A stretch of DNA of 64,000 bases. Origin: Brevinematales bacterium (GTDB lineage: Bacteria > Spirochaetota > Brevinematia > Brevinematales > Thermospiraceae). Position numbers and translations under genes: made by a program. This document shows, piece after piece, positions 44,244-53,074 of this stretch (positions are counted from its first letter, which is position 1; each line of letters opens with the position of its first letter). The notes under the pieces were generated by a model that was not told where the DNA came from, ran no database searches, and saw only the letters and a list, made by a program, of their open reading frames with translations. Location of the stretch: assembly GCA_013177995.1 (NCBI GenBank), contig JABLXN010000005.1, positions 41,737-105,736 of the forward strand. The letters are read 5' to 3'.

Positions 44244-45680
44244 ATGATTTTTCTTCTGGTTGGAGGCATGCTTCTTGGTCTTGTGCTGATTATTTTTGTT
44301 TTTCGGCGTCTCAATATTCCCCTTATTCTTTTGGCCCTTCTGGTAGGGATTCTCTTTGGAAGTGATGTGACGGGACTTATCTACTTTGACGACGCTATCC
44401 TTACGAGGGATATTGCCACAGTGGCCCTTCTTTTTATCCTTTTTGCTGGGGGATTTGGTATTAAAGAGGAGGAATTTCGCCCTGTAGCTATCCCTGCGGG
44501 GCTTCTTGCGACGATAGGGGTTTGGCTTACCGCCTTTCTCACGGCTTTTGGACTTGTTTTTCTCACTAAAAAATCTTTTTTAGAAGCCCTGCTTCTTTCT
44601 GTGATTATCTCTTCTACCGATGCTGCAGCGGTTTTCTCTCTCTTTGGCACCAGTCTTCGCCACAAAGTGGCTTCTCTCATCAAAATTGAATCCGCCTCTA
44701 ATGACCCGGCGGCCATTATCTCCACCCTTTTTGTTTTGCAATTTTTTATGGGGGCGACCTTTGCTCTTCACTCCTCTTTTTTGCGCTTTCTCTGGCTTCT
44801 TTTTGGGGGTGCGGTTATTGGGCTGATTATTGGCAAACTTGCCGCCATGGGACTGCGGAAACTGACCGAAATTGACATTGGGTATTTTTCTGTTTTTCTT
44901 CTGGGGGTGATCTTTTTCTGCTTTGGGGTGGCGGAGGTTTTCAAGAGTAGTGGGATTTTAGCCGTCTTTTTCTGTGGCCTTGTCATGGGAAATGAAAAAC
45001 TCCCCTATAAGCATGGGTTAGGCTCTTTTGCTGAGACACTCTCGTTTCTTGCCAATATATCTCTTTTTATTCTTTTGGGGCTTTTGGTGTTTCCAAAACA
45101 ACTTCTTGGGGTTTGGAGAGAGGGGATCGGGCTTTTTCTCATCGTGAGTCTTGTGGCAAGACCTTTGGCGGTTTTTCTCTGCACATCAGGGAGTAAATTC
45201 TCCTGGAAAGAAAAGCTTTTCATCAGCTGGAGTGGGATCCGTGGGGCTGTTCCTATTGTGCTTGCTACCTATCCCTTGGCTATGGGACTTGATCCTCACC
45301 ATCGTCTTTTTAATACTATTTTTTTTGCAGTTACCCTCTCGGTGACTATCCAGGGCGGGACACTCCCCCTTCTCAAAAAACTTTTAGGCCTCAAGATGAA
45401 ACAGAAACGAAAGCACACCTCTTCCATGCAGTTGGTTACCATTCATAACACCACCTATGAACTTTTAGAAATTCACCTTGATGAAACTTTGTACGAAGGA
45501 GAATGCAAGGTGGCAGATCTTCAGCTTCCCCAGGGTGTGACCATCACGATGATCACGCGAAAGGATGGGGTTATTGCTCCTTCTGGTCAGACGGTCGTGA
45601 GGCCAGGAGATACCCTTTTTGTCCTCGCAGAAGACAGCAAAAAGGGAGAAGTCCTTCATGCGATTTTGAGTCATTTTTGA
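44244..45680 (+). CDS. CPA1-type Na+/H+ or K+/H+ antiporter (NhaP2-like)
   Basis: A 478-residue integral membrane exchanger with about twelve hydrophobic segments. The ion-binding region SSTDAAAVFS (near 123-132) and ESASNDPAA (near 149-157) carry the conserved Asp pair of the CPA1 family. The last 80 or so residues form a soluble TrkA-C-like domain (DGVIAPSGQTVVRPGDTLFV), the regulatory module of NhaP2/CvrA-type potassium/proton antiporters. It is the second gene of the radical SAM operon, a pairing with no clear functional logic. Confidence 0.87.
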   Translation: MIFLLVGGMLLGLVLIIFVFRRLNIPLILLALLVGILFGSDVTGLIYFDDAILTRDIATVALLFILFAGGFGIKEEEFRPVAIPAGLLATIGVWLTAFLTAFGLVFLTKKSFLEALLLSVIISSTDAAAVFSLFGTSLRHKVASLIKIESASNDPAAIISTLFVLQFFMGATFALHSSFLRFLWLLFGGAVIGLIIGKLAAMGLRKLTEIDIGYFSVFLLGVIFFCFGVAEVFKSSGILAVFFCGLVMGNEKLPYKHGLGSFAETLSFLANISLFILLGLLVFPKQLLGVWREGIGLFLIVSLVARPLAVFLCTSGSKFSWKEKLFISWSGIRGAVPIVLATYPLAMGLDPHHRLFNTIFFAVTLSVTIQGGTLPLLKKLLGLKMKQKRKHTSSMQLVTIHNTTYELLEIHLDETLYEGECKVADLQLPQGVTITMITRKDGVIAPSGQTVVRPGDTLFVLAEDSKKGEVLHAILSHF

Positions 45681-45699
45681 AGAAAAGACAAACAAAAAC

Positions 45700-45728
45700 T
45701 TGCAAAGAATCTCATTTTGTGGTATACT
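45700..45728 (+). promoter_or_regulatory. Promoter of the HIT-rpsU-yqeY operon
   Basis: TTGCAA (45700-45705), 17-base spacer, TATACT (45723-45728), 20 bases before the HIT start at 45748. Confidence 0.75.
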
Positions 45729-45747
45729 ATTTTTCTGGAGTGGCGAT

Positions 45748-46083
45748 ATGCAGGAATGTATCTTCTGCAAGATAGCGCGGGGAGAGATACCATCAGAGAT
45801 TGTCTACCAAAATGACAAGGTGGTGGCCTTCAAGGACATTCGACCGCAGGCTCCCATCCATGTGCTTATTATCCCGCGTGAACATATTCCTACTTGGAAT
45901 GAAAACACCGACCATGTGGTGGTAGCCATGTGGCAGGCGGTGAGAACCATAGCCAAAGAGATGGGGATAGATGAGTCTGGTTATCGAGTCGTGGCCAATT
46001 GCAACCGGGACGGAGGGCAAGAGGTATTCCACGTCCACCTCCACCTTTTGGGAGGGCGTCCTCTCAAGTGGCCACCAGGATAA
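45748..46083 (+). CDS. HIT-family nucleotide hydrolase
   Basis: A 111-residue histidine-triad protein (HinT-like), which hydrolyses nucleoside phosphoramidates or related adenylylated compounds. The triad HVHLHLLGG is near the C-terminus, and the N-terminus begins CIFCKIARGEIP with the CxxC common in bacterial HinT. ATG 45748 has GGAG 8 bases upstream and fits the promoter; an earlier in-frame start lies within the promoter. It is upstream of rpsU in an apparent operon. Confidence 0.93.
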   Translation: MQECIFCKIARGEIPSEIVYQNDKVVAFKDIRPQAPIHVLIIPREHIPTWNENTDHVVVAMWQAVRTIAKEMGIDESGYRVVANCNRDGGQEVFHVHLHLLGGRPLKWPPG

Positions 46084-46124
46084 ACCGATAAAGAAAAAAA
46101 CTACCAAAAAAGGGGTGATGATAG

Positions 46125-46337
46125 ATGCTGATTGTAGAAGTGAAGGAAAACGAGGCTATTGAAACAGCTCTTAAGCGTTTCAAGAAGGAAATCGAAAAAG
46201 ACGGTATCCTCACTGAGGAGAAGAAGCACCGTTTCTATGAAAAGCCTTCTGAAACTCGTAAGCGAAAGGCCTCGGCTATCGAGCGAAAGATTGCCAAGAA
46301 AGTTCGCAAGATGCAGCAGATGAACCGCTACATCTAA
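46125..46337 (+). CDS. rpsU: 30S ribosomal protein S21
   Basis: A 70-residue, highly basic protein of the small ribosomal subunit involved in initiation. The family start ([20 protein letters not shown]) and the basic C-terminal tail ([12 protein letters not shown]) are clear. It is followed 9 bases later by a YqeY-type gene, a widely conserved pairing. Confidence 0.95.
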   Translation: MLIVEVKENEAIETALKRFKKEIEKDGILTEEKKHRFYEKPSETRKRKASAIERKIAKKVRKMQQMNRYI

Positions 46338-46346
46338 GGGGACATT

Positions 46347-46799
46347 ATGGGAATGTTTGAGGATTTGCAGCGTCAGTACATTGACGCTCGCAAAAGCGGG
46401 GACAAGTTTGCCTCTCAGGTCTTAAACCTTGTTATTTCTGATCTCAAATATGAGAAGATTAACAAGCAGAAAGATCTTGAAGATGCGGATGTGATTGCCT
46501 ACCTTCGAAAGACCATCAAAAGCCGAAAGGAAATGCTTTCTGAGGCAGAAAATGCTGGTCGGCAGGATGTGGCGAATGAGACAAAGGCCGAGATTGCCTT
46601 TCTTGAAAAGCTTCTTCCTCAGATGATGAGCCGTGATGAGCTTATCAAGCTCGCAAAAGAGGTAAAAGAAACTATAGGAGCTTCCTCACCGGCTGATATG
46701 GGACGAATGATGAAAGAGGTCATGGCAAAAACAGCCGGTAGAGCAGATGGGGCTGAGGTCAAAGAGGTGGTCACCGCTCTCCTCAAAGGTGAATTGTAG
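46347..46799 (+). CDS. yqeY: GatB/YqeY domain protein
   Basis: A 150-residue all-helical protein of the YqeY family, related to the C-terminal tRNA-binding domain of GatB. Family blocks seen are ADVIAYLRKTIKSRKE, EKLLPQMMSRDEL and ADMGRMMKEV. Its cellular role is unsettled but linked to translation. A terminator stands directly after the stop codon, closing the HIT-rpsU-yqeY unit. Confidence 0.92.
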   Translation: MGMFEDLQRQYIDARKSGDKFASQVLNLVISDLKYEKINKQKDLEDADVIAYLRKTIKSRKEMLSEAENAGRQDVANETKAEIAFLEKLLPQMMSRDELIKLAKEVKETIGASSPADMGRMMKEVMAKTAGRADGAEVKEVVTALLKGEL

Positions 46800-46806
46800 T
46801 GAAAAA

Positions 46807-46832
46807 GGCTGTCCAGAAGGACAGCCTTTTTT
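46807..46832 (+). terminator. Terminator after yqeY
   Basis: GGCTGTCC-agaa-GGACAGCC followed by TTTTTT, 8 bases beyond the stop codon. Confidence 0.93.
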
Positions 46833-46872
46833 GTCCTGCGTTTTGAAAAAGTTCTCATAGCAAGGAGTCATT

Positions 46873-47724
46873 ATGCGGATTCACTTTACCAAGATGCATG
46901 CGTTGGGCAACGATTATATTCTCATTGATGGTATCAGATATCCTGAAGCCCTTGCTCGAGGCAGTGAGATTGCTAAACTGTGGAGTGATAGGCATTTTGG
47001 AGTGGGGGGGGATGGAGTAATTTTTGCGGCACCTTCTTCTTCAGCTGATATCATGATGCGTATGTTTAACGCTGATGGGAGTGAATCAGAGATGTGTGGC
47101 AATGGTATTAGACAGCTTGCCCGTTTTGTCTATGAGAAAAATATTGTGCGAAAAAACCATCTTCGTATAGAGACCCTTGCCGGTATCAAAGAAATTGACA
47201 TGGCTATTTCCGGTAGTGAATTTCGCATTACCGTGGATATGGGCGTGCCTATTCTTGAGCCTTCAGAGATTCCAGCGGTGGCTGAAAAGGATAGCCAGGG
47301 TATAGCCCGCACATCCATCACTCTTGAAGGAAAAACCTTTGACTTTACCTTAGTCTCTATGGGCAATCCTCACGCCATTACTTATCTCGATAATGTGGAT
47401 AGTTTTGATGTTCATCGTTACGGTCCTCTTGTTGAAAACGCCACCCGTATCTTTCCCAAGAGAACCAATGTGGAATTTATTCAGCCTCTTTCCAGACATG
47501 AACTCCGGATGCGTGTCTGGGAAAGAGGGGCAGGAGAAACCCTTGCCTGTGGAACAGGGGCATGCGCCAGTGTTGTTGCCAGTATCCTCAATGGAATTAC
47601 CGAGAGAAGCGTCCGTGTTCACCTTTTAGGTGGTCCCTTAGACATCACATGGGATGAAAAAACAGGTCATGTGATCATGACTGGGGATGCTCACACCGTG
47701 TTTGAGGGAGAAAAGGAGATTTAG
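46873..47724 (+). CDS. dapF: Diaminopimelate epimerase
   Basis: It interconverts LL- and meso-diaminopimelate for lysine and peptidoglycan synthesis. The 283-residue protein has both catalytic cysteines: Cys in ESEMCGNGIR (near 78) and Cys in LACGTGACA (near 226), with the N-terminal MHALGNDYILID signature. AAGGAG lies 6 bases before the ATG. Its 3' end overlaps the convergent gene by 4 bases. Confidence 0.96.
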   Translation: MRIHFTKMHALGNDYILIDGIRYPEALARGSEIAKLWSDRHFGVGGDGVIFAAPSSSADIMMRMFNADGSESEMCGNGIRQLARFVYEKNIVRKNHLRIETLAGIKEIDMAISGSEFRITVDMGVPILEPSEIPAVAEKDSQGIARTSITLEGKTFDFTLVSMGNPHAITYLDNVDSFDVHRYGPLVENATRIFPKRTNVEFIQPLSRHELRMRVWERGAGETLACGTGACASVVASILNGITERSVRVHLLGGPLDITWDEKTGHVIMTGDAHTVFEGEKEI

Positions 47725-49034
47725 TCCACCACCTGACAGAGAATCAGCGGTTCATCCTGGACAACAATTTTGTAGGTTTTTTGAATAAAAAATCTGGCCT
47801 CAAGACCTTCGAGTGCCCGTTTATCAATGAGAAGGGGTATTTTGAGCCCTTCGGCCGCCCGTTTGACGAGGTCTATTCTCTGAAAAACCTTTCCCTGTGG
47901 TACCAGCTGGCTGAAATCTTCACCGAAAATTGGCATGGCTCCTATTCGTACCTTTTCCGTGAGGATAAGGATAGAACTTTCTACACGGATATCCTGGGAT
48001 TGAGCAATGGTCTTGATTTCCGAGAGAATGCGTTGAGAGAATTCAATGGCTGAAAGATTCTTGTGTTCATAAAAGTAGGGAAAGCCAAAAAAGACAAAGA
48101 GCCTCTCATGCTCCCAGAAAGGAAACCCATCGTATTGATGAATATATTCCGAAGTGGTTTTTGCTAAAGCCTCAAGAAAGACATATTCTTGAAGGGGGGT
48201 AACCTCCCCCATTTTCCAGAAAAGAGTCACAATGGTGGCCGGTCTTTCAATACCAAATCGAATTTCCCCATCGGAGGCTAATTTTTTCTGGATTTCCTCA
48301 GAGAGAACCGGATTCATCCAGAGAATCTGTTTTTGTGTGTTTTTCACCCTTGAGGCGTATTGCTGCCACGCAAATAAAAGAGGAGAAAGCATATTGGTAT
48401 CGTGAATAGGGGGAATATGAGAAAAGAGAAGGGGATTTTGCTTGAGAAGCCACAGGGAGAGTCTTTTTACCCTCCTTTGCCAGAACCATCCCACCGCATA
48501 ATGGCGAACAAGGAGCCATCCCGCAAGTCCTATACACCACCAGAGAAGTGATGGCGAAGGTTTTTTCATGCCCTCCCAGAGAAGAAAGCCAAGAGAAGCC
48601 ACAAAGGGGGTTTCAAGTCCGTATTCAAATACCCAGGAGGGTTTCTGAAGGTTCCCAAGAAAGCGGAGATTCCACCGGGAAACAAGAAGTCGCCACACAT
48701 CAAAGACAAGAAGATGAAGGGGAGCAAGAGAGGCTATAACCCATACCACCCTTACTGCCGAGGATTCCCGGAAAAACCAGAGATAAAATCCCACCATTGT
48801 CGTAGAAAGCCATTCCAGAACAATGAGCCACCACAGGGTCCAGCGTGAAAAAAGAGAAATTTTTTCCCAAAGAAGCTGCCGTACCGCCACCACAAAGGCC
48901 GCTAAAGAGAAAAATCCATAAACCATCCATACGCCCAATTCTACTCTGAGAGAAAGCCTTTGTAAGCCCCCAAAAAGGAGAAGAATGACCGCTGTTTTAT
49001 AAAGAAGATAGGAGAAAAAAAGAATAATTTTCAT
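47721..49034 (-). CDS. Membrane protein with degenerate class III cyclase-like domain
   Basis: A 437-residue protein with six or seven N-terminal hydrophobic segments (to about residue 210) and a soluble C-terminal part. The soluble part follows the pattern of adenylate/guanylate cyclase domains: a first strand ATIVTLFWKMGEVTP where catalytic domains read like ILFADIVGFT, then DGFPFWEHERLFVFFGFP in place of GDGLMAVFGAP, then GKVFQRIDLVKRAAEG matching the region before NLAARLE. The metal-binding Asp residues are absent, so catalysis is unlikely and a sensory or structural role is inferred. Membrane-anchored cyclase-like proteins are common in spirochaetes. Confidence 0.6.
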   Translation of the reverse strand: MKIILFFSYLLYKTAVILLLFGGLQRLSLRVELGVWMVYGFFSLAAFVVAVRQLLWEKISLFSRWTLWWLIVLEWLSTTMVGFYLWFFRESSAVRVVWVIASLAPLHLLVFDVWRLLVSRWNLRFLGNLQKPSWVFEYGLETPFVASLGFLLWEGMKKPSPSLLWWCIGLAGWLLVRHYAVGWFWQRRVKRLSLWLLKQNPLLFSHIPPIHDTNMLSPLLFAWQQYASRVKNTQKQILWMNPVLSEEIQKKLASDGEIRFGIERPATIVTLFWKMGEVTPLQEYVFLEALAKTTSEYIHQYDGFPFWEHERLFVFFGFPYFYEHKNLSAIEFSQRILSEIKTIAQSQDIRVESSILILTEKVRIGAMPIFGEDFSQLVPQGKVFQRIDLVKRAAEGLKIPLLIDKRALEGLEARFFIQKTYKIVVQDEPLILCQVVD

Positions 49035-49088
49035 TGTACCTCCCTCTTTCTTTTTTATCGACCAGAAAAGAGTCCAAACTTAAACTTT

Positions 49089-49290
49089 GAGACCTTTGTC
49101 CATTCGTGCAAAGGTCTCAGGAAAGTAATAAAAAAACAGAAATTGAAATATTTCTTTCCCTAATAAATAATAAAAAAGCCTATTTTTTTAGATAAAAAAG
49201 ACAAATAAGCCTTTGTAAACAGAAAAAGCGGGGTTTCAGGGGCTACGCCCCTGACCCAGACAGGGAAAGAAAACACCCGCGCAAGGTCTA
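49089..49290 (+). mobile_element. MITE-like element, copy F (with 5-bp direct repeats)
   Basis: Palindrome at 49089-49118 (one mismatch) and a shortened terminal arm GCAAGGTCTA ending at 49290. The central hairpin here reads GGGGC-TAC-GCCCC, the flip of the usual GTA loop, with the stem kept. ACTTT flanks both ends (49084-49088 and 49291-49295). Confidence 0.85.
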
Positions 49291-49323
49291 ACTTTACTCT
49301 TTTTCCCGTTGAGCAAGAGAAAG

Positions 49324-50934
49324 CTACCAGGGATAGCGGCTTCGGGGATTTCCCCCTCCAAGAGGAAGCTTTTGCATATTTTTTCTCTCTTCCTGCTGGA
49401 CCAGGTTGAGAAGGGACTGGGTATCTCCCTCTGGAGGAGTTTGTTGAGGAGCCTGGTTTTTCTTGTCTTCTTTCTGAGGGGCTGGAGAAGGTTGGTTTTG
49501 TGATTGAGAGGAGGATTGGTTTGATTGCTCTTGCTGGAGATAGAGAAGGTTTTCAATAGTCTTTCTATACAACGGATGCCGGGGGGAGATTTCTTCGAGA
49601 AGTTGTCGGTAAGCGAGAGCCGCCCCTTTTTTCTCCCCACTGGCTGCAAGCGTTGTCCCCATGTTATACAAACTGCGAATTCTCATATCAGAAGAGGTAC
49701 TATTGGTGAGACCGGCAAACTCCTTTGTGGCCTTGTCCCACTCCTCAAGATAGTACAGTGTATTGCCAAGATTGTACCTTAAAAGGGGAGAGTCTGGTTT
49801 TTTGACAAGTGCCCGCTGGAAAGCCTCTTTTGCCTCCTGATAACGCCCCTCTCTATAAAGCCTTGTCCCACGAGAGGCTTCACTGGAAAAACCTTCTGAA
49901 GGTGTTATGTGCAAAAAAAGCGCCACGAGAAAAAGCAGAGGGATTTCTCTTTTCAATGGCCAGAGAAGGGCCAAAAGCCACAAAAGAAGGGCGGGAACTA
50001 AAAAATACTGATACTGGGCCTGCATGGTCTCATAGCTTATTCTTCCATAAGGGGTTTTCTTGATTTTGTCAACGTATGAAGCGAGCTTTTCTCCTGCATT
50101 CTCTGTTCCCTCCAAAAAGATCCCGCCTGTTTTTCGAGCTATCTCTTTCAGGATCTCCGGTTGCAACCGAGAGATGATTTCTTTCCCCTCAACCGTGAGA
50201 AAAGCTGGAGGTTTGCCCTTCTCATTGGCAAGAGGGATTTTCCCCCCTGACACTGTTCCTATACCAATACTCACAATCTGGATTCCTTTCTGGGCTGCCT
50301 GAGAAGCCACCGAAATGGGGTGATGTTCCATATCCTCCCCATCGGAAAGAACAACAATAAGTCGGTGAGAAAGGGTGTTTTTTTCAAAGAGATCCATGGC
50401 TTTTCTGAGAGCGTCCTCTAAATTTGAACCCTGATTTTCAATAGCCAGGGGGTTGGCCTCCTGAAGCCAGAGAGAAATCACCTCATAATCGAAGGTGAGA
50501 GGAACAACCGGATAGGCCTCAGCGGCAAAAAAGACAAGCCCTATGCGATGACTTCCCCCTTTGGCCATCAAATCAAAGACAATACGACGGAGTCGCTCTA
50601 AACGACTTTCCCCGATATCCTCACAGAGCATACTTTGAGAGAGATCGGCTACTAAAATGATATCCACCCCTTCAATTCGTTCAGTGCGATTTACCATCCC
50701 CCACCGTGGATCAAGAAGCACAAAAGAAGAAAAGAGCACAGAAAGAGCGAGAAAAAGATTCTTCACAAACCGGTTCCAGGCAAAATCCTTTCCAAAAAGC
50801 GTATTTCCCTGCTCTAAAGAATACTGTCGTCTCCTCCATCGCTCCTTTTGCCATTCTACCATAAGAAAGAGACCAAGCATGAGAAGTCCTATTCCCACCA
50901 TCCACCAGACACGTGAAAACAATCCAAATACCAT
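49324..50934 (-). CDS. BatB/BatC-like VWA domain protein fused to TPR repeats
   Basis: A 536-residue membrane protein. Two N-terminal hydrophobic segments are followed by a von Willebrand A domain with an intact metal site: DLSQS near residues 96-100, a conserved Asn/Thr-bearing NQGSNLEDAL loop and LSDGED near 201-206. A further pair of hydrophobic segments (about 308-345) leads to TPR repeats (TRLYREGRYQEAKEAFQRAL) and a Gln/Ser/Pro-rich tail. The fusion joins what are separate BatB and BatC genes in Leptospira and Bacteroides aerotolerance operons. No MoxR ATPase or BatA gene is adjacent. ATG 50934 has AGAGGA 7 bases upstream. Confidence 0.85.
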   Translation of the reverse strand: MVFGLFSRVWWMVGIGLLMLGLFLMVEWQKERWRRRQYSLEQGNTLFGKDFAWNRFVKNLFLALSVLFSSFVLLDPRWGMVNRTERIEGVDIILVADLSQSMLCEDIGESRLERLRRIVFDLMAKGGSHRIGLVFFAAEAYPVVPLTFDYEVISLWLQEANPLAIENQGSNLEDALRKAMDLFEKNTLSHRLIVVLSDGEDMEHHPISVASQAAQKGIQIVSIGIGTVSGGKIPLANEKGKPPAFLTVEGKEIISRLQPEILKEIARKTGGIFLEGTENAGEKLASYVDKIKKTPYGRISYETMQAQYQYFLVPALLLWLLALLWPLKREIPLLFLVALFLHITPSEGFSSEASRGTRLYREGRYQEAKEAFQRALVKKPDSPLLRYNLGNTLYYLEEWDKATKEFAGLTNSTSSDMRIRSLYNMGTTLAASGEKKGAALAYRQLLEEISPRHPLYRKTIENLLYLQQEQSNQSSSQSQNQPSPAPQKEDKKNQAPQQTPPEGDTQSLLNLVQQEERKNMQKLPLGGGNPRSRYPW

Positions 50935-50960
50935 AAGGCTTCCTCTCACATTCTCTTCTC

Positions 50961-50989
50961 ATTGTAGGGATAACACAAAAGAAAGTCAA
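50961..50989 (-). promoter_or_regulatory. Promoter of the VWA/TPR gene
   Basis: Minus strand TTGACT (50984-50989), 17-base spacer, TACAAT (50961-50966). The -35 box overlaps the stop codon of the upstream PfkB gene. Confidence 0.75.
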
Positions 50990-51909
50990 ACTTTACACAC
51001 AGGCCTACCAGAAGAGTTCCACTGTGAAAAAACCTCTTCGAGTTGGTTGGCTGTTAAAAAACCCTCTGTCGTTGCCTTGAGCGTGCACACATGCTTAGCA
51101 AGAAGCTGGGCTTTCCAGACGGCTGTTTCAGCGTCCTCTCCCCTGAGAAGATGGGCATGGCAAAATCCTACGGCCAAGGCATCTCCAGCCCCATTGGTAT
51201 CAACAACAGGAGAAAACCATTCCACCGCCGGGAATCTCTCTACCTTGCCCTGATAACTCATCATCACCCCCCGGCTTCCCATGCCACAGACAACCGTTCG
51301 AGTCCCGTTGTTGTCATACATCCTGAGAAGAGATTCTGGATTGGGATGATTGGCCGCCGAAAAGAACAGAATATCTGCAGCCTCAACAAAATCTCTGCGA
51401 TAAGGATCCTGTGGATCAACAACATCCTGAATATCCACAGAAACGATTATCCCAAGTCTTTTTGCGATGGGCAAGAGAAACCGACACCAGTTTTCGATAC
51501 TGAAATGGGCAAGCCTTACCCCTGCAAGAAACCTTTCGCACGCCTTCTCATCAGGCACAATCTCCATGGATCCCTTCGCATCGTAGAAATTTTTTCGCCG
51601 GCCATCAGGATACATGAGATTGATACTTCTATGTGTTCCCTGTGGATCTGAAATCCAGAGACTCTCTATACCCGAAGAAGTGAATTCCTCTCTAATCCAC
51701 TTTCCATGATAATCCTCCCCAATGGCCGCAATACATTTTGTTTCATACCCTAAGCTACAAAAAAGCTTTGCCCCATATCCTCCTGCCTGACCAATATAAT
51801 CCCTGTTCTGTGAAAAATTCATTTCTACAGAGAAATCTACTTCACGACCATACAGATAAATATTGGTATCAATACCAACCGCCCCAATCATGGCTACCTT
51901 ATTTTGCAT
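50986..51909 (-). CDS. PfkB-family carbohydrate kinase
   Basis: A 307-residue ribokinase-fold kinase. An N-terminal block GAVGIDTNIYL, a GQAGGYGAK glycine pair and the C-terminal signature VDTNGAGDALAVGF with the catalytic Asp are present. The sugar or nucleoside substrate is unknown; adenosine, ribose and fructose kinases share these marks. ATG 51909 with GGGAG upstream is chosen; the frame extends 17 codons further back into the promoter region. Confidence 0.88.
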   Translation of the reverse strand: MQNKVAMIGAVGIDTNIYLYGREVDFSVEMNFSQNRDYIGQAGGYGAKLFCSLGYETKCIAAIGEDYHGKWIREEFTSSGIESLWISDPQGTHRSINLMYPDGRRKNFYDAKGSMEIVPDEKACERFLAGVRLAHFSIENWCRFLLPIAKRLGIIVSVDIQDVVDPQDPYRRDFVEAADILFFSAANHPNPESLLRMYDNNGTRTVVCGMGSRGVMMSYQGKVERFPAVEWFSPVVDTNGAGDALAVGFCHAHLLRGEDAETAVWKAQLLAKHVCTLKATTEGFLTANQLEEVFSQWNSSGRPVCKV

Positions 51910-51931
51910 TGTCTTCTCCCTTTTTGGGAAT

Positions 51932-51960
51932 AGTGTAAAGAAATAGCCTGCTTTTTGCAA
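51932..51960 (-). promoter_or_regulatory. Promoter of the PfkB gene
   Basis: Minus strand TTGCAA (51955-51960), 17-base spacer, TACACT (51932-51937). Confidence 0.65.
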
Positions 51961-51990
51961 AAAGAAACCCCCTCCATAGCGGAGGGGGTT
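51958..51990 (-). terminator. Terminator of the CBM21-like lipoprotein gene
   Basis: AACCCCCTCC and GGAGGGGGTT form a 10-base stem with a 5-base loop; on the minus strand it is followed by TCTTTTTG. Confidence 0.88.
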
Positions 51991-52004
51991 CTTCTCATCA
52001 TCGC

Positions 52005-52838
52005 TTAACGTACGGTGTAGTTGGCTCCTTCGTTATTATCCCAGTAGGTTTGACCATTGACTGTATACTTCACCGCATACTGGACGGTCTGACCATAGAA
52101 GCTGGGGATAAAGAAATACCACCGTTCTACCCCATACATATTGGGGTTATCAAAGGAAGAATAGCCGTAATAGACACGTGGACCGGCGTAGCTTGCAGAA
52201 GCGGTTAGGGTATGCTTCCAGTTGTTTGTGGTATAGACGATAGTCACTTCCTTGGCATAGCCAACATTCTTTACATCCACAGCCCCGTTCCCGGCTGTAT
52301 AGAGATACACGGCAGCTACCATCATCTCTTTGCCAAGAAGGGGACCAGCGTTTTTAGCAAGCCGGTAATTCTGTCCACCATTGTTATCCCAGTAAGTCTG
52401 TCCACTTACTGTATAGCCGATCACAAACTCGTCGGCAATCATGCCCATAAGAGGATTGTACACGCTGTTAAAACCAAGCTCCCAGGTTTCCCAGCCGTTT
52501 CCTGCAGGACCACGGTATTCAGCCTGAAGGTTTGTCCATGTTCCATTGGTCAGTTTGTGATGAACAAAGACCTGTTTCTGATAGGCAATATTCTTCACCC
52601 GAATCACGAACCGACGCTCCCGCATGTAGCCGCGGTAGAAATGCTCATGGTCAAAGGCTTCCACCAGTTTGACCATAGAAGAAGAGCTGGACGTTGAAAG
52701 AGAAACAGAAGAAAGAGCTGAGCGGTTGACTTCTTCAGCACCATTTTCAGCCTTGTTTTCACCTGCAGGCACCGTTGCACATGACACCACACCACCAAAT
52801 ACAAAACCCACCAACACCAATTTTTTTACGAGATTCAT
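52005..52838 (-). CDS. Lipoprotein with two CBM21-like carbohydrate-binding domains
   Basis: A 277-residue secreted lipoprotein. The signal peptide (VKKLVLVGFVFGG) ends in the lipobox VVSC, Cys near residue 20. A Ser-rich linker (about 35-55) leads to two tandem domains. Each starts with a VKN(I/V)(A/G)Y strand and ends with GQTYWDNN followed by Gly/Glu-x-NY, the hallmark of CBM21-like glycogen/starch-binding modules. It may bind alpha-glucans at the cell surface, complementing the amylase and MalK-like genes in this window; that link is inference. ATG 52838 has GGAGG 8 bases upstream. It has its own promoter and terminator. Confidence 0.82.
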   Translation of the reverse strand: MNLVKKLVLVGFVFGGVVSCATVPAGENKAENGAEEVNRSALSSVSLSTSSSSSMVKLVEAFDHEHFYRGYMRERRFVIRVKNIAYQKQVFVHHKLTNGTWTNLQAEYRGPAGNGWETWELGFNSVYNPLMGMIADEFVIGYTVSGQTYWDNNGGQNYRLAKNAGPLLGKEMMVAAVYLYTAGNGAVDVKNVGYAKEVTIVYTTNNWKHTLTASASYAGPRVYYGYSSFDNPNMYGVERWYFFIPSFYGQTVQYAVKYTVNGQTYWDNNEGANYTVR

Positions 52839-52872
52839 TTTTGCTACCTCCATACGGGATTATTATAAATAT

Positions 52873-52901
52873 ATTATAACAGAAAAAAGTGAAAAATGCA
52901 A
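52873..52901 (-). promoter_or_regulatory. Promoter of the CBM21-like lipoprotein gene
   Basis: Minus strand TTGCAT (52896-52901), 17-base spacer, TATAAT (52873-52878), 35 bases before the ATG. Confidence 0.8.
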
Positions 52902-53074
52902 TTTTTTTGTTCATTTTTGCCTTATTTATGTGCATAATGCACGAAAGATTTTTGCCGATTTTTCCCTTGGCTTTCTCTTGAATTGTGTGATTTGGAGAAA
53001 TGTTTTTCTTTCTTTTCGTCCTTCATTTTTGAAGGGGCTTTGGCCGAAAAAAATAAAAAATTAGGGAGTATGGT

